Assembly: GCF_018919385.1 (NCBI RefSeq)
Contig: NZ_JAHLMF010000002.1
Coordinates: 62,001 to 126,000, forward strand
Direction of reading: 5' to 3'
Origin: Geomonas diazotrophica
GTDB taxonomy: Bacteria > Desulfobacterota > Desulfuromonadia > Geobacterales > Geobacteraceae
Length of the DNA stretch: 64,000 bases
Part shown: piece after piece, positions 26,947 through 36,600 of the stretch
How positions within the stretch are numbered: the stretch's first letter is position 1
How the letters are laid out: each line of letters starts with the position of its first letter
Made by a program: the position numbers and the translations under genes
The notes under the pieces: model-generated
What the model was told of the DNA's origin: nothing
The model's database searches: none
What the model saw: only the letters and a program-made list of their open reading frames with translations

Positions 26947-29265
26947 ATGACAGAGAATATCACCATCAACATGCCGGAGATCGTCCCGCTGTATCCCCTG
27001 CGGGAGATCATTGCTTTCCCCTACATGGTCTTCACTATCTTCCTGAAACAGGAAGATATGCCCCCCTTCGAGGAGGCGGTGCTCTTCAACAATCTGGTGG
27101 CCCTGGTGAAGCTGAAACAGGAGCCGACCGGCGAGTTGTTCTCTGCGCTGCACGAGATCGGGACCCTGTGCAAGGTGGTGCAGATCAACAAGCTCGCCGG
27201 CGGCGGCGCCAAGGTGGTCCTCGAAGGCGTGATCCGGGTCCGGTTGCTGGCCATCGTGCAGCAGACCCCGGTGGCGCTGTCGCGCCTCGAGCCGGTTCGC
27301 GAGTTCGCCGAGAAGTCCATGGTCTCGGAGGCGCTGGTCGGCAGCCTCAACGCCCTTTTGAAAATCGCCCTCTCCTACGGCCGTCCCCTTCCCGACGACG
27401 TGATGAAGATGATTGACTTCATCGACAACCCCGCGCGCCTCTCAGACCTGGTGGCGCTCTACCTGAACCTTCCCATCGACGAGCTGCAAAAGCTCCTGGA
27501 AACCATCGATCCGCTGGAGCGGCTGAAGAAGGTCTACATGCACCTGACCAACGAGGTGCAGCGGCTGCAGATCAAGGGAGAGGTGCAGGCCGAGGTCACC
27601 AAGAAGGTCGGCAAAAGCCAGAAGGAATTCCTGCTGCGCGAGCAGATGAAGCAGATCCAGGAGGAGCTCGGCGAGGAGGATTCGCGCCAGGGCGAGACCA
27701 ACGAGCTCAGGAGCAAGATCGAGAGCGCCAACATGCCGGAGGACGTCCGCAAGATCGCCGAGAAGGAGATGAGGCGGCTGGAGCGGATCAACCCCGCCTC
27801 CCCCGAGTACACGGTCTCCCGCACCTACCTCGACTACCTGACCACGATCCCCTGGCAGAACAGCACCCCGGACAACAAGGACATCAATCAGGCCGAGGCG
27901 GTGCTCAACGAGGACCACTACGACCTGAAGAAGGTGAAGGAGAGGATCCTCGAATACCTGGCGGTGCGGACCCTGAAGGACAAGATGAAGGGGCCGATCC
28001 TCTGCTTCGTCGGCCCCCCCGGGGTCGGCAAGACCAGCCTGGGCAAGTCCATCGCCCGTACCCTCGGGCGCAAGTTCATCCGCATCTCGCTCGGGGGGAT
28101 GCGTGACGAGGCTGAGATCCGCGGGCACCGGCGCACCTACATCGGCGCCCTCCCCGGCCGCATCATCCAGGAGATCAACCGCGCCGGCTCCAACAATCCC
28201 GTCTTCATGCTGGACGAGGTGGACAAGATCGGCGCCGACTTCCGCGGCGACCCGGCCAGCGCCCTTTTGGAGGTGCTGGACCCGGAGCAGAACTTCTCCT
28301 TCACCGACCACTACCTCGACGTCCCCTTCGACCTGACCAACGTGATGTTCATCACCACGGCCAACCAGCTCGACCCGATCCCGGCCCCCTTGAAGGACCG
28401 CATGGAGGTGATCACCCTCTCCGGCTACACCGACGAAGAGAAGCTGAACATCGCCAAGAAGTACCTGATCGCCCGCGAAGTCGAGGAGAACGGGCTGGCC
28501 AACATGGTCCCGGAATTCACCGACGAGGCGATCTACCGGGTCACCCACGATTACACCCGGGAGGCAGGCGTCAGGAACCTGCAGCGCAGCATCGCCTCCA
28601 TCTGCCGCAAGATCGCCAAGGAGGTTGCCCAGGAGAAGCCGCTGCGCACGCTGGTCGACCCCGCCACGGTGGCCGAGCTCCTCGGCCCCCCCAAGTTCTT
28701 CGACGAGGTCGCCTCCGAGAAGGACCGGATCGGAGTCGCCACCGGGCTCGCCTGGACCGAGAGCGGCGGCGACATCATCTTCGTGGAAGCAACCAAGATG
28801 AAAGGGAAGGAGGACCTGATCCTCACCGGGTCGCTGGGCGAGGTCATGAAGGAGTCCGCCCGCGCCGCCCTCTCCTTCGTCAAGGCCAACTGCATCGAGC
28901 TCGGCATCGAGAAGAAGGCGTTCGACGACACCACGCTGCACATCCACGTCCCCGCCGGAAGCATCCCGAAGGACGGCCCTTCCGCCGGGATCACCATGGC
29001 CACCACCATCGTGTCGCTCTTCTCCGGCCGTCCGGCCAGGCGCGATGTCGCCATGACCGGCGAGATGAGCCTGACCGGCCGGGTGCTCGCCATCGGCGGG
29101 CTGAAAGAAAAGGTGCTCGCGGCGCGGCGCGCCGGGGTGAAAAAGGTGCTGGCTCCGGCCAAGAACAAGAAGGACCTGGACGACATCCCGGAAAACGTGA
29201 AAGAGGAGCTGCAGTTCTTCTTCGTCGAGGATATCCGCGAGGTGTTCGCGCAGGCCCTGAAGTAG
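26947..29265 (+). CDS. lon: ATP-dependent protease Lon
   Basis: At 772 residues this is a full-length LonA. The N-terminal substrate domain (LYPLREIIAFPYMVF) is followed by a coiled region. The AAA+ module has Walker A GPPGVGKTSLGKS near residue 360 and Walker B VFMLDEVDKIG. The C-terminal protease domain has catalytic Ser in PKDGPSAGITM and Lys in GLKEKVLAARRAGVKKV. It degrades damaged and regulatory proteins in the cytoplasm. It is monocistronic, flanked by its own promoter region and a strong terminator hairpin. Confidence 0.97.
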   Translation: MTENITINMPEIVPLYPLREIIAFPYMVFTIFLKQEDMPPFEEAVLFNNLVALVKLKQEPTGELFSALHEIGTLCKVVQINKLAGGGAKVVLEGVIRVRLLAIVQQTPVALSRLEPVREFAEKSMVSEALVGSLNALLKIALSYGRPLPDDVMKMIDFIDNPARLSDLVALYLNLPIDELQKLLETIDPLERLKKVYMHLTNEVQRLQIKGEVQAEVTKKVGKSQKEFLLREQMKQIQEELGEEDSRQGETNELRSKIESANMPEDVRKIAEKEMRRLERINPASPEYTVSRTYLDYLTTIPWQNSTPDNKDINQAEAVLNEDHYDLKKVKERILEYLAVRTLKDKMKGPILCFVGPPGVGKTSLGKSIARTLGRKFIRISLGGMRDEAEIRGHRRTYIGALPGRIIQEINRAGSNNPVFMLDEVDKIGADFRGDPASALLEVLDPEQNFSFTDHYLDVPFDLTNVMFITTANQLDPIPAPLKDRMEVITLSGYTDEEKLNIAKKYLIAREVEENGLANMVPEFTDEAIYRVTHDYTREAGVRNLQRSIASICRKIAKEVAQEKPLRTLVDPATVAELLGPPKFFDEVASEKDRIGVATGLAWTESGGDIIFVEATKMKGKEDLILTGSLGEVMKESARAALSFVKANCIELGIEKKAFDDTTLHIHVPAGSIPKDGPSAGITMATTIVSLFSGRPARRDVAMTGEMSLTGRVLAIGGLKEKVLAARRAGVKKVLAPAKNKKDLDDIPENVKEELQFFFVEDIREVFAQALK

Positions 29266-29293
29266 GCGTACCGCCAGGTTTCGCACTCCCCCC

Positions 29294-29326
29294 AATCCCG
29301 CGGGAGCACCTCCCGCGGGATTTCCT
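29294..29326 (+). terminator. Terminator after lon
   Basis: AATCCCGCGGGA (29294-29305) pairs perfectly with TCCCGCGGGATT (29311-29322) around GCACC, followed by a short T-rich tail. Confidence 0.8.
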
Positions 29327-29408
29327 GTCTCTTAGCCCCTTGCGCTTCAAAAGGACAAATGTTATCTTTTTTCTCGCTTCACATTAAAACCACCAAGCCG
29401 AGGTAGTC

Positions 29409-30899
29409 ATGAAGTCAGTAACAAGATGCGTGGTCGCCCTTGTCATCCTCGTCAACGCCGCCACCTGCTTTGGTCAGGGGCTTGCCGAGCGTGTGCAGGA
29501 GCACACCCTGAAAAACGGGATGAAGCTTTTGATGGTAGAACGGCACAACTCCCCCACCGTGGCGGCCTGGATCCGCTTCAAGGTGGGGAGCGTGGACGAA
29601 CGAAGCGACGAGCGGGGCCTCGCCCACCTCCTGGAGCACATGCTCTTCAAGGGGACCAAGACCCTTGGGACCAGGAACTACGCCGCAGAGAAACCGATCC
29701 TGGACAAGATCGAGGCCACCGCCCAGCAGCTGATGGCCGAGAAGGTCAAGCGGGAGCAGGCGGATCCGAAACTGGTCGAAAAACTGACCGCGGAACTGGC
29801 CGGGCTGGAGAAGGAGGCCGAGAAGTACGTGGTCAAGGAGGAGTTCGCCGACATCTACTCGCGTAACGGCGGCTCCGGCTACAACGCCTTCACCAGCAAG
29901 GACGGCACCACCTACCTGATCAACATCCCGGCCAACAAGCTGGAGCTCTGGGCGGCCATCGAGTCGGACCGGATGCAGAACGCGGTGCTCAGGGAGTTCT
30001 ACACGGAGAGAAACGTGGTGATGGAGGAGCGGCGCCGCTCCTATGACGCGGAACCGGAAGGAAAGCTCTGGGAAACCTTCCTCGCCGACGCCTTCAACGC
30101 GCACCCCAACGGCCAGCCCACCATCGGCTGGATGTCGGACATCGAGAACCTGACCCGGACCAAGGCGGAGAACTTCCTGCACAAGTACTACGCCCCCAAC
30201 AACGCCATCGTGGCCATCGTCGGGGACATCGACCCCAAGCAGACTGTCGCCATGGTCGAGAAATACTTCGGCGAGATCAAACCGGGGACCCCGGTGCCGC
30301 CGGTGGCGGTCACCGAGCCCGAGCAGGGGGGCGAGAAGCGCACAGAGGTGATCGGCGACGCCGAGCCCGAGCTGATGATCGGCTACCACAAGCCCACCCT
30401 CCCCGCGCCCGACGACTACGTCTTCGACGTGATCGACATGCTGCTCACCAACGGCCGCACCTCCCGGCTCTACAAGAAGCTCGTCCTGGAGCAGAAGCTG
30501 GTCACCTCGGTCTCCTCCTTCGGGGCGCCGGGAAGCCGCTACCCGAACCTCTTCATCATCAACGCGACGCCGCGCGCGCCGCACACGGCGGCCGAAGTGG
30601 AGCAGGCGATCTACCAGGAACTGGAGCGCCTGAAGACCGAGCCGATGACCCGCGAGGAGCTGCAGCAGATCCTGAACCAGCTCGAGTTCGAGGAGTCCCG
30701 CCAGATGGCCTCCAACGGCGGCCTGGCCCGCAACCTCACCGAGTACGAGGCGATCGCGGGAACCTGGCGCTACCTGATCGAGCACCGCCAGAAGGTGGCC
30801 AAGATCACGCCCGAGGATGTGATGCGCGTGGCCAAGCAGTACTTCACGCGCCAGAACCGCAACGTCGGCTACCTCACCAAGGCTGAAGGGGGACAGTAA
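29409..30899 (+). CDS. M16 zinc peptidase, catalytic member of a pair
   Basis: The 496-residue product has a signal peptide (VVALVILVNAATCFGQG). The inverted zinc motif HLLEHMLFKG (HxxEH) lies near residue 77 and the distal Glu in the expected region (YNAFTSKDGTTY follows the M16 pattern). The second M16 half begins with an SDIENLTRTKAENFLHKYYAP segment. The insertion of about 50 charged residues after the zinc motif is a feature of this subgroup. It should act in the periplasm. The next gene, three bases later, codes for a second M16 protein without the zinc motif, so a heterodimer is likely. Confidence 0.92.
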   Translation: MKSVTRCVVALVILVNAATCFGQGLAERVQEHTLKNGMKLLMVERHNSPTVAAWIRFKVGSVDERSDERGLAHLLEHMLFKGTKTLGTRNYAAEKPILDKIEATAQQLMAEKVKREQADPKLVEKLTAELAGLEKEAEKYVVKEEFADIYSRNGGSGYNAFTSKDGTTYLINIPANKLELWAAIESDRMQNAVLREFYTERNVVMEERRRSYDAEPEGKLWETFLADAFNAHPNGQPTIGWMSDIENLTRTKAENFLHKYYAPNNAIVAIVGDIDPKQTVAMVEKYFGEIKPGTPVPPVAVTEPEQGGEKRTEVIGDAEPELMIGYHKPTLPAPDDYVFDVIDMLLTNGRTSRLYKKLVLEQKLVTSVSSFGAPGSRYPNLFIINATPRAPHTAAEVEQAIYQELERLKTEPMTREELQQILNQLEFEESRQMASNGGLARNLTEYEAIAGTWRYLIEHRQKVAKITPEDVMRVAKQYFTRQNRNVGYLTKAEGGQ

Positions 30900-30902
30900 G
30901 TA

Positions 30903-32411
30903 ATGATTTCGATCTGCAATCGCTTGTTCAGCAAGACAACCCTGGCCCGCCTGGCCACCTTCGGTTTCCTGTTCGCTTTCGCCATACCCGAAGCCAACGC
31001 CTTCAGGTCCAGTGCCATAGCAACCGCCAAGCTCGACGCGATCTCGGGGGTGCAGGCGGCCGCGCCGGCGAACCCGCGCACCATGACCTTTCCGCCGCTC
31101 AAGTTCCAGTTCCCCAAGACCGAGCGCGTGCAGCTTAAAAACGGCATGGTGGTCTATCTGCTTCAGGACCGCGAGCTCCCGATAGTGAACCTGACCAGCT
31201 ACCTGAACGTCGGCAGCCTCTACGAGCCCGACGCCAAGGTGGGACTCGCGGGGCTGACCGGCGCCACCCTGAGAAGCGGCGGCACCCTGAAGACCGCCCC
31301 CGAGAAGCTGGACCGGGAACTCGAATTCATGGCCTCGTCGATCGAGTCGAGCATGAACGCCGACAACGCCACAGTCTCATTCTCCACGCTCTCCAAAAAC
31401 CTGGACCGCACCCTCGAGCTCTATGCCGAAGTGGTCAGGGAGCCGGCCTTCGATCCGGGCCGTTTCGAGCTGGCCAAAAGCCACGCCATCGAAGGGATCA
31501 GGCGCCAGAACGACGACCCGAAAGGGGTGGCGGGGCGCGAGCTGACCCGCGCCATCTATGCCGGCCATCCGCTGGGGCGCATCCCGACCGTCGCCACCGT
31601 GAACGCCATCACCCGCGATGACCTCGTCGCCTTCCACAAGCGCTACTTCTACCCTGCCAACATGATCCTGGCGGTGTCCGGCGACTTCGACAAAGGCCAG
31701 CTCCTCAAGAACCTCGAGAGGCTCTTCGGCGACTGGCCCAACCAGAGCGCCCCCTTCCCGGTGGTGCCCAAACCCAGCGAGGAGATGACCCCGGCGGTGC
31801 TGCACGTGCAGAAAGAGGTGAACCAGTCGGTGATCCGCATGGGGCACCTGGGGATCGACAAGAACAACCCGGACCTCTACGCCATCAAGGTGATGGATTA
31901 CATCCTTGGCGGCGGCTTCACCTCGCGGCTCACCCAGGAGATCCGCTCCAACCAGGGGCTCGCCTACAACGTCGACGCCTACTTCGATCCGGGGCGGCGC
32001 TTCAAGGGGCCCTTCATTGCCGAGACCGAGACCAAGGTGGAGTCGACCGCGCGCACCATCAAGCTCCTGGAGTCGATCATCACCGGCATGACCCAGGTCG
32101 AGGTTTCCGAGGCCGAGCTGCAGCTCGCCAAGGAGTCCATCATCAACTCCTTCATCTTCGCCTTCGAGCGGAGCAGCGCTGTGGCGGCCCAGCAGGCCCG
32201 CCTGGAATTCTACGGCTACCCCAAGGGATACCTGGAAAACTACCGCGACAACATCGCCCGCGTCACCCGGGCCGACGTGCTGCGGGTGGCGAAGAAATAC
32301 CTCCGTCCCGACGCGATGAAACTCGTGGTGGTGGGGGATGAGAAAAAGTTCGACCAGCCGCTTTCCGTCTTCGGAAAGGTGCAGGAAATCAAGCTGAACA
32401 ACAACAAATAG
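30903..32411 (+). CDS. M16 peptidase-like partner lacking the zinc motif
   Basis: This 502-residue protein has an N-terminal signal peptide (FGFLFAFAIPEANAF). At the place of HxxEH it reads GLAGLTGATLRSGG, so it cannot bind zinc in the usual way. The C-terminal half keeps the substrate-grip signature of non-catalytic M16 subunits (GGGFTSRLTQEIRSNQGLAYNV). The pairing with a catalytic M16 protein three bases upstream matches known two-gene M16 heterodimers. It is probably periplasmic. Confidence 0.92.
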   Translation: MISICNRLFSKTTLARLATFGFLFAFAIPEANAFRSSAIATAKLDAISGVQAAAPANPRTMTFPPLKFQFPKTERVQLKNGMVVYLLQDRELPIVNLTSYLNVGSLYEPDAKVGLAGLTGATLRSGGTLKTAPEKLDRELEFMASSIESSMNADNATVSFSTLSKNLDRTLELYAEVVREPAFDPGRFELAKSHAIEGIRRQNDDPKGVAGRELTRAIYAGHPLGRIPTVATVNAITRDDLVAFHKRYFYPANMILAVSGDFDKGQLLKNLERLFGDWPNQSAPFPVVPKPSEEMTPAVLHVQKEVNQSVIRMGHLGIDKNNPDLYAIKVMDYILGGGFTSRLTQEIRSNQGLAYNVDAYFDPGRRFKGPFIAETETKVESTARTIKLLESIITGMTQVEVSEAELQLAKESIINSFIFAFERSSAVAAQQARLEFYGYPKGYLENYRDNIARVTRADVLRVAKKYLRPDAMKLVVVGDEKKFDQPLSVFGKVQEIKLNNNK

Positions 32412-32420
32412 GAGGTAGTT

Positions 32421-32531
32421 ATGGCGACGTGGAAGTGCAAGAGCTGTGGGTACACCAAGGAAGGTCGCTGCAAGCCCCAGAAGTGCCCGCAGTGCCAGGA
32501 GAAGGGGAACTTCGAGAAGGCTGAGGAATAA
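32421..32531 (+). CDS. RCKP-type rubredoxin-like zinc ribbon, 36 residues
   Basis: A complete small gene: GGAGG site, ATG at 32421, TAA at 32529-32531. The product has two Cys pairs, WKCKSCGY and RCKPQKCPQC, in the arrangement of a rubredoxin-like knuckle, with the RCKP motif that names this group of tiny Geobacter proteins. It probably binds zinc or iron. It follows the M16 pair by nine bases and is probably co-transcribed. Function is not known. Confidence 0.8.
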   Translation: MATWKCKSCGYTKEGRCKPQKCPQCQEKGNFEKAEE

Positions 32532-32538
32532 CAGGGGC

Positions 32539-32562
32539 GGGCGAATGATTATTCGCCCCTAC
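32539..32562. repeat. REP-like hairpin, third copy
   Basis: The 24-base element is the exact reverse complement of the copy at 24222-24245 (stem GGGCGAAT/ATTCGCCC). It starts 7 bases after the stop codon of the RCKP gene. Confidence 0.85.
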
Positions 32563-32574
32563 AGGTGCACGTTG

Positions 32575-32609
32575 AAAAGCCCGGCCGGGTCAAACGGTCG
32601 GGCTTTTTT
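32575..32609 (+). terminator. Rho-independent terminator after the M16/RCKP operon
   Basis: AAAAGCCCGGCCG pairs with CGGTCGGGCTTTT with one mismatch, and six T residues end the structure. Confidence 0.88.
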
Positions 32610-32627
32610 CTATCCTCAACGCCATTA

Positions 32628-32734
32628 CCCTCTCCTCCGGGAGAGGGTGGCCGAAGGCCGGGTGAGGGGATCGCCACGAAGGGAGGATTCGCCTGGTGCA
32701 ACCCTCACTCCTCCCTCTCCCGGGGGGAGAGGGA
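32628..32734. repeat. CCCTCTCC/GGAGAGGG repeat pair
   Basis: A hairpin CCCTCTCC-TCCG-GGAGAGGG (32628-32647), then a GGGTGAGGGG stretch, is mirrored by CCCTCACTCC and CCCTCTCC...GGAGAGGG (32702-32733). The two halves are reverse complements in outline. This resembles a widespread intergenic repeat of GC-rich Proteobacteria. It lies between convergent genes and holds no gene. Confidence 0.7.
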
Positions 32735-32765
32735 GTAACACCGGTCAAGCCTGGAGGACAGCGGG

Positions 32766-33545
32766 CTAGTCGCCCGTGAAGGCCGGCGGGCGCTTCTCGA
32801 GGAAGGCCTTGATCCCTTCCGCGTAATCCTTGCTGTCGTAGACGGTGCGCCGAAGTCCCTGCACCCGCTCGAAGGTGAGCGGCGAGAGCGGGTGGGCGCT
32901 GGCCAGGAGCCGGATCTGCTCCTTGATCACCCCGATCGAGAGCGGGCTGTTCTTGGTGATCTTGTGGGCCATGTTGTAGGTGAATTCTTCGAGCTGATCG
33001 GCCTCGACCAGGTGGTTCAAAAGGCCCGCCTTGCTCGCCTGCTCCGCCGAGAGCGGCTCCGCCGTGAAGAACATCTCCTTGGCGAAATTGACCCCCATGA
33101 TGTTCATGAAATGCAGGATCCCCGATACGTTGTAGGGGACGCCGATCTTCGCCGGCGTCATGCAGAACGAGGAACTGGGGCAGCCGATGAGGATGTCGCA
33201 GGAAAGGGCAAGGTCGCAGGCGCCCCCCCAGACGCTCCCCTCGATCATGGCGATGACCGGGATGGGGAGGCTCTGGATCGAGCGCAGCACGGTCACCAGC
33301 GGATCGTGGTATGAGAGCGGGTCGCGCCCCGGCAGCGGCAGTTCGTGCACGTCGTGCCCGGCCGACCAGACCTTCGACCCCTTGGGGGCCCGGATCACCA
33401 GCACCCTCATCCTCCCCTTCTGCAGGGCGCCGATCGACTGCAGCATCTCGTCGATGAGCGCGCCGCTGAGCATGTTGCGGTGCTCGGGATCGTTGAAGGT
33501 GATGGTCCCTACGTTGTCCTGCAGTGCCGTATTGATGACCGCCAT
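32766..33545 (-). CDS. scpB: Methylmalonyl-CoA decarboxylase (crotonase family)
   Basis: The 259-residue crotonase-fold protein closely follows E. coli ScpB (YgfG) along its length. Shared signatures include RAPKGSKVWSAGHDVHELPL, GRDPLSYHDPL, EGSVWGGACDLALS and GVPYNVSGI, and a C-terminal VYDSKDYAEGIKAFLEKR. The GHD and EGSVWGG segments form the oxyanion hole and the catalytic pocket of this decarboxylase. It would convert (S)-methylmalonyl-CoA to propionyl-CoA. No mutase or CoA-transferase partner lies beside it, unlike the E. coli operon. Confidence 0.88.
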   Translation of the reverse strand: MAVINTALQDNVGTITFNDPEHRNMLSGALIDEMLQSIGALQKGRMRVLVIRAPKGSKVWSAGHDVHELPLPGRDPLSYHDPLVTVLRSIQSLPIPVIAMIEGSVWGGACDLALSCDILIGCPSSSFCMTPAKIGVPYNVSGILHFMNIMGVNFAKEMFFTAEPLSAEQASKAGLLNHLVEADQLEEFTYNMAHKITKNSPLSIGVIKEQIRLLASAHPLSPLTFERVQGLRRTVYDSKDYAEGIKAFLEKRPPAFTGD

Positions 33546-33634
33546 TGCTCTCCCCTCTCTTTCATGATGCGATAGATAAGGTCGCTCCGGATGATCAAGC
33601 GCCAGCTCTGATTCTAACAGGTAACGCGGAAAAA

Positions 33635-36600
33635 TCAGAAGCCGGTCTGCAAAACGTTCATTAGCTGGTCGAGCCGGTATCCGGCAGCCTCCGCGCCTTC
33701 CTTCATGAGCGTTGCCAGGGCCTTGCCGGGCAGCTCGCCCCCTTTTTCGCCCCCTTTTTCGCCCCCGGCCTTTTCGGCCTCGGCTTCAGTCGGCTCCGCG
33801 TACGACTCCACCCGTGCCAGCCAGTCCACCAGCAGCTCGAAGCGCTCCTTGTTGAACCACTGCGCGCCGCCGCTTTCATGCAGGAAGAGGAAGCGGGCCG
33901 CCGGCACATCAGAAAAGAGGGCGGCACAGCAGCGGGTCAACCCGACGGCGCGGCAGTTGGAGAAGAACGACTCATGCTGCAGCAGGAGCCTGAGCAGCTT
34001 TCCGAAGCTGTGCGGCGGCAGGTCGATCACCTGCTCGGGGTCCGCCGGGGGGAGCCCCTGGAAGAGCTGCACCGCCGGGTGCACCAGCCCCAGGTCCTCG
34101 AAGAGCTGCGCGCTCTCCCCCTCTTTCAGGCTGCCGGTCCGGTGCAGCGCCAGGAAGGCGCAGAAGAGGAGCCGCTCCGCGGGAAGGAGCTCTCCCTCCT
34201 GGACCGATTGCAGGCCCCGCAGGAACTCGGCGCCAAAGGTCGTCAGCAGGGCGCGCTGCGCCTTTTCCGGGGCCTCCGGCGCCAACGCCTTGTAGAAGGA
34301 GGCGAGCAGCGGCTCGAGCGGCGCGATGCAGGCCTGCGGCGTGATTCCCGGCTCCTGCAGCACCACGGCGGCCTTGGACAGGAACAGCCTCAGTGCCTCG
34401 TGAAGGGGTGCGTAGCGCACCTTCTTGACCTCGTCATCAAGGTTCTCGACCCCGGCGCCCTTGAGCCGGTAGCAAAGCGCGCCCCAGGTGCCGTAATCGT
34501 CGTCGTAGATCTCCCGGAAGTCGAGGAAGGCGTGGTACTCGTAGGCCCCCATCTCGACGAAGAGCCCCTGGTCGCAAAGGTCGCGGCCGTTTCTCAGGTA
34601 GGAAAGACCGGTGGCGTAGTCGCGGAAGCTGTAGTAGTGGCGCCCGTCCCCCTTGAAGCCGAGCGACTCCCCCAGGGTCGTTTGCGCCAGGGTGTTCCCC
34701 CCCGATGCGTTTTTCCTCAGGACCGCGCAGGAACTGCGGATCCAGCCGGCGGTGGTGGCGTAGGCGTTGTGGAACAGGATCAGGCCGCGTTCGCCGTCAT
34801 TGCGGTTGGAATAGGCGAAGACGTTTTCGTTGACGCTCTGCCCGGCGTAGAAGTCGTACAGGGTGAACTGCTCGCTCCCCGAGAAGATGTGGCGCCGGCG
34901 CATGAGCGGGAAGATGTCGCTCTCGTGGCGGGCCACCAGGTGCTGATCCACCGGTTCGTCCCAGTAGGCGCGCCGGTACTCCATGCCGTACTTCTCGTGG
35001 AACCCCTCGACCTGACCGTGGCCGAACATGGGGAGACCGGGCATGGTGACCAGGAGCACGGTGGCGCCGAAGTATTTCCCCTCCTTGCCGAACTGCTCCA
35101 CAGCGGTGCGCTCGTCAGGGTTGTTCATGAAGTTCACGAAACGCTTCAGGATCTCCGGCTCGAACTCGAGCACGTTCTTCAACGTCTGCCGGTACTTGGC
35201 GTTTTCCTCCATCTTCAGCATGTTCATGAAGGCCGAGTTGTAGACGCGGTGCATGCCGAGGGTCCTGACGAAGTACCCTTCCATGAGCCAGAAGGCCTCG
35301 GCCAGAAGCAGGGTGTCCGGCGCCTCCACCGCCACCCGGTCCACCACCTCGCGCCAGAACTCGGCGGGGAAGACCTCGTCGAAGCTGGCGCGGTCCATGC
35401 CGTGCTCGGCGCGCGAGGGAACCCCGGAGCCTTGGCCCGGCAGCGGGTACCAAAGTCGCTGGTAGTGCTTCTTGGCAAGTGTCATGGCCGCGTCGAACCG
35501 GATGATCGGGAACTGGCGCGCCACGTGGAGGATGGTGCCGATCACCGCCTCGCGCACAGCGGGGATCAGGTAGTTCAATTGAGCCGTGTCGTTCCAAGGG
35601 GTGGAGGTGCCGTCGTTGCCGTGGTAGATGTAGCGCACCCGGCCGTTGCCGCGGTCCAGGTGCTTGAAGACCACGGCGGCATCCCGCTTGTCCCAGTAGC
35701 CGTCCTCGATGAAAAGGCCGACGCGCCCGTCGGGAGAGAGATCGGGACCGTTGAACTGGTAGTCGGGGTACGGCGGGTAGTCGAGCTGGATGAACCAGTC
35801 CGGGTGCTCGACGGTCCACTTGGAGTAGAGGCCGGTATGGTTGGGGACCATGTCGCTCGCGAGACGGATGCCGCGGGCGGCGCAGCGCCGCCGCAGGTTG
35901 TCCAGCGCCAGGTCGCCCCCCAGGTCGTGGGCGATCACGTAGTCGTAGAGCGAGTAGGCGGAGGAGATCGCCTCCTGGTTGCCGGCGATGCGCTTGATCT
36001 GCTGCGAAGCGGGGGAGCGCTCCCAAATGCCGATCAGCCAGAGCGCGCTGAAGCCGAAGCCGGCCAGGCGGTCCAGCTCGGCGTCCGGGATCTGGTCCAG
36101 GGTCCTCACCTCGGTCTGGTAGGTCTTGGCAAGCTGCCCGAGCCAGACGTACACCATCTTGGCGATCATGACCACGTTGGCCATCCAATCAGCGTCCAGG
36201 GAGAAGCGCTCGTACTCGGGGTAGTCCTCGCCGCCGCGGGCTCCCCGGCCGAAGCGGAGCACCTTGGGCTCGCCCGGGCCGCCGAAGAAGGCGCGCCCCT
36301 CCTGTGAGACGATGTCCAGCGCGGTGACCAGCTCCGTCAATAGCTCCGGCGGGAGGAGGGAGGCCCAGTGCTCCCTTATGTAGGCGATCTGCCCGGTAAG
36401 CGAGTCGGGGGCGGCCTTCATCGGAGCCCGCAGCAGCTCCGGAAGCGAAATCCCGATCGGCTCGAAGGGGGGGGCCTGGGCCAGGCGCCGGTCCAGCTCG
36501 GAGGTCACCTTGAGGTAGGGGGAAGATTCCGCCAGTTGCGAGGCGTCGAAGAGCCGGCGGAACTGGTCCAGGGCCCGGTTCTCCCCGTTGAGCATCATGA

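Noticed and set aside
33878-36307. An 809-codon plus-strand frame
   Set aside because: It covers the GH13 gene in antisense and has a Val/Leu/Gly/Asp/His-rich composition without any motif.
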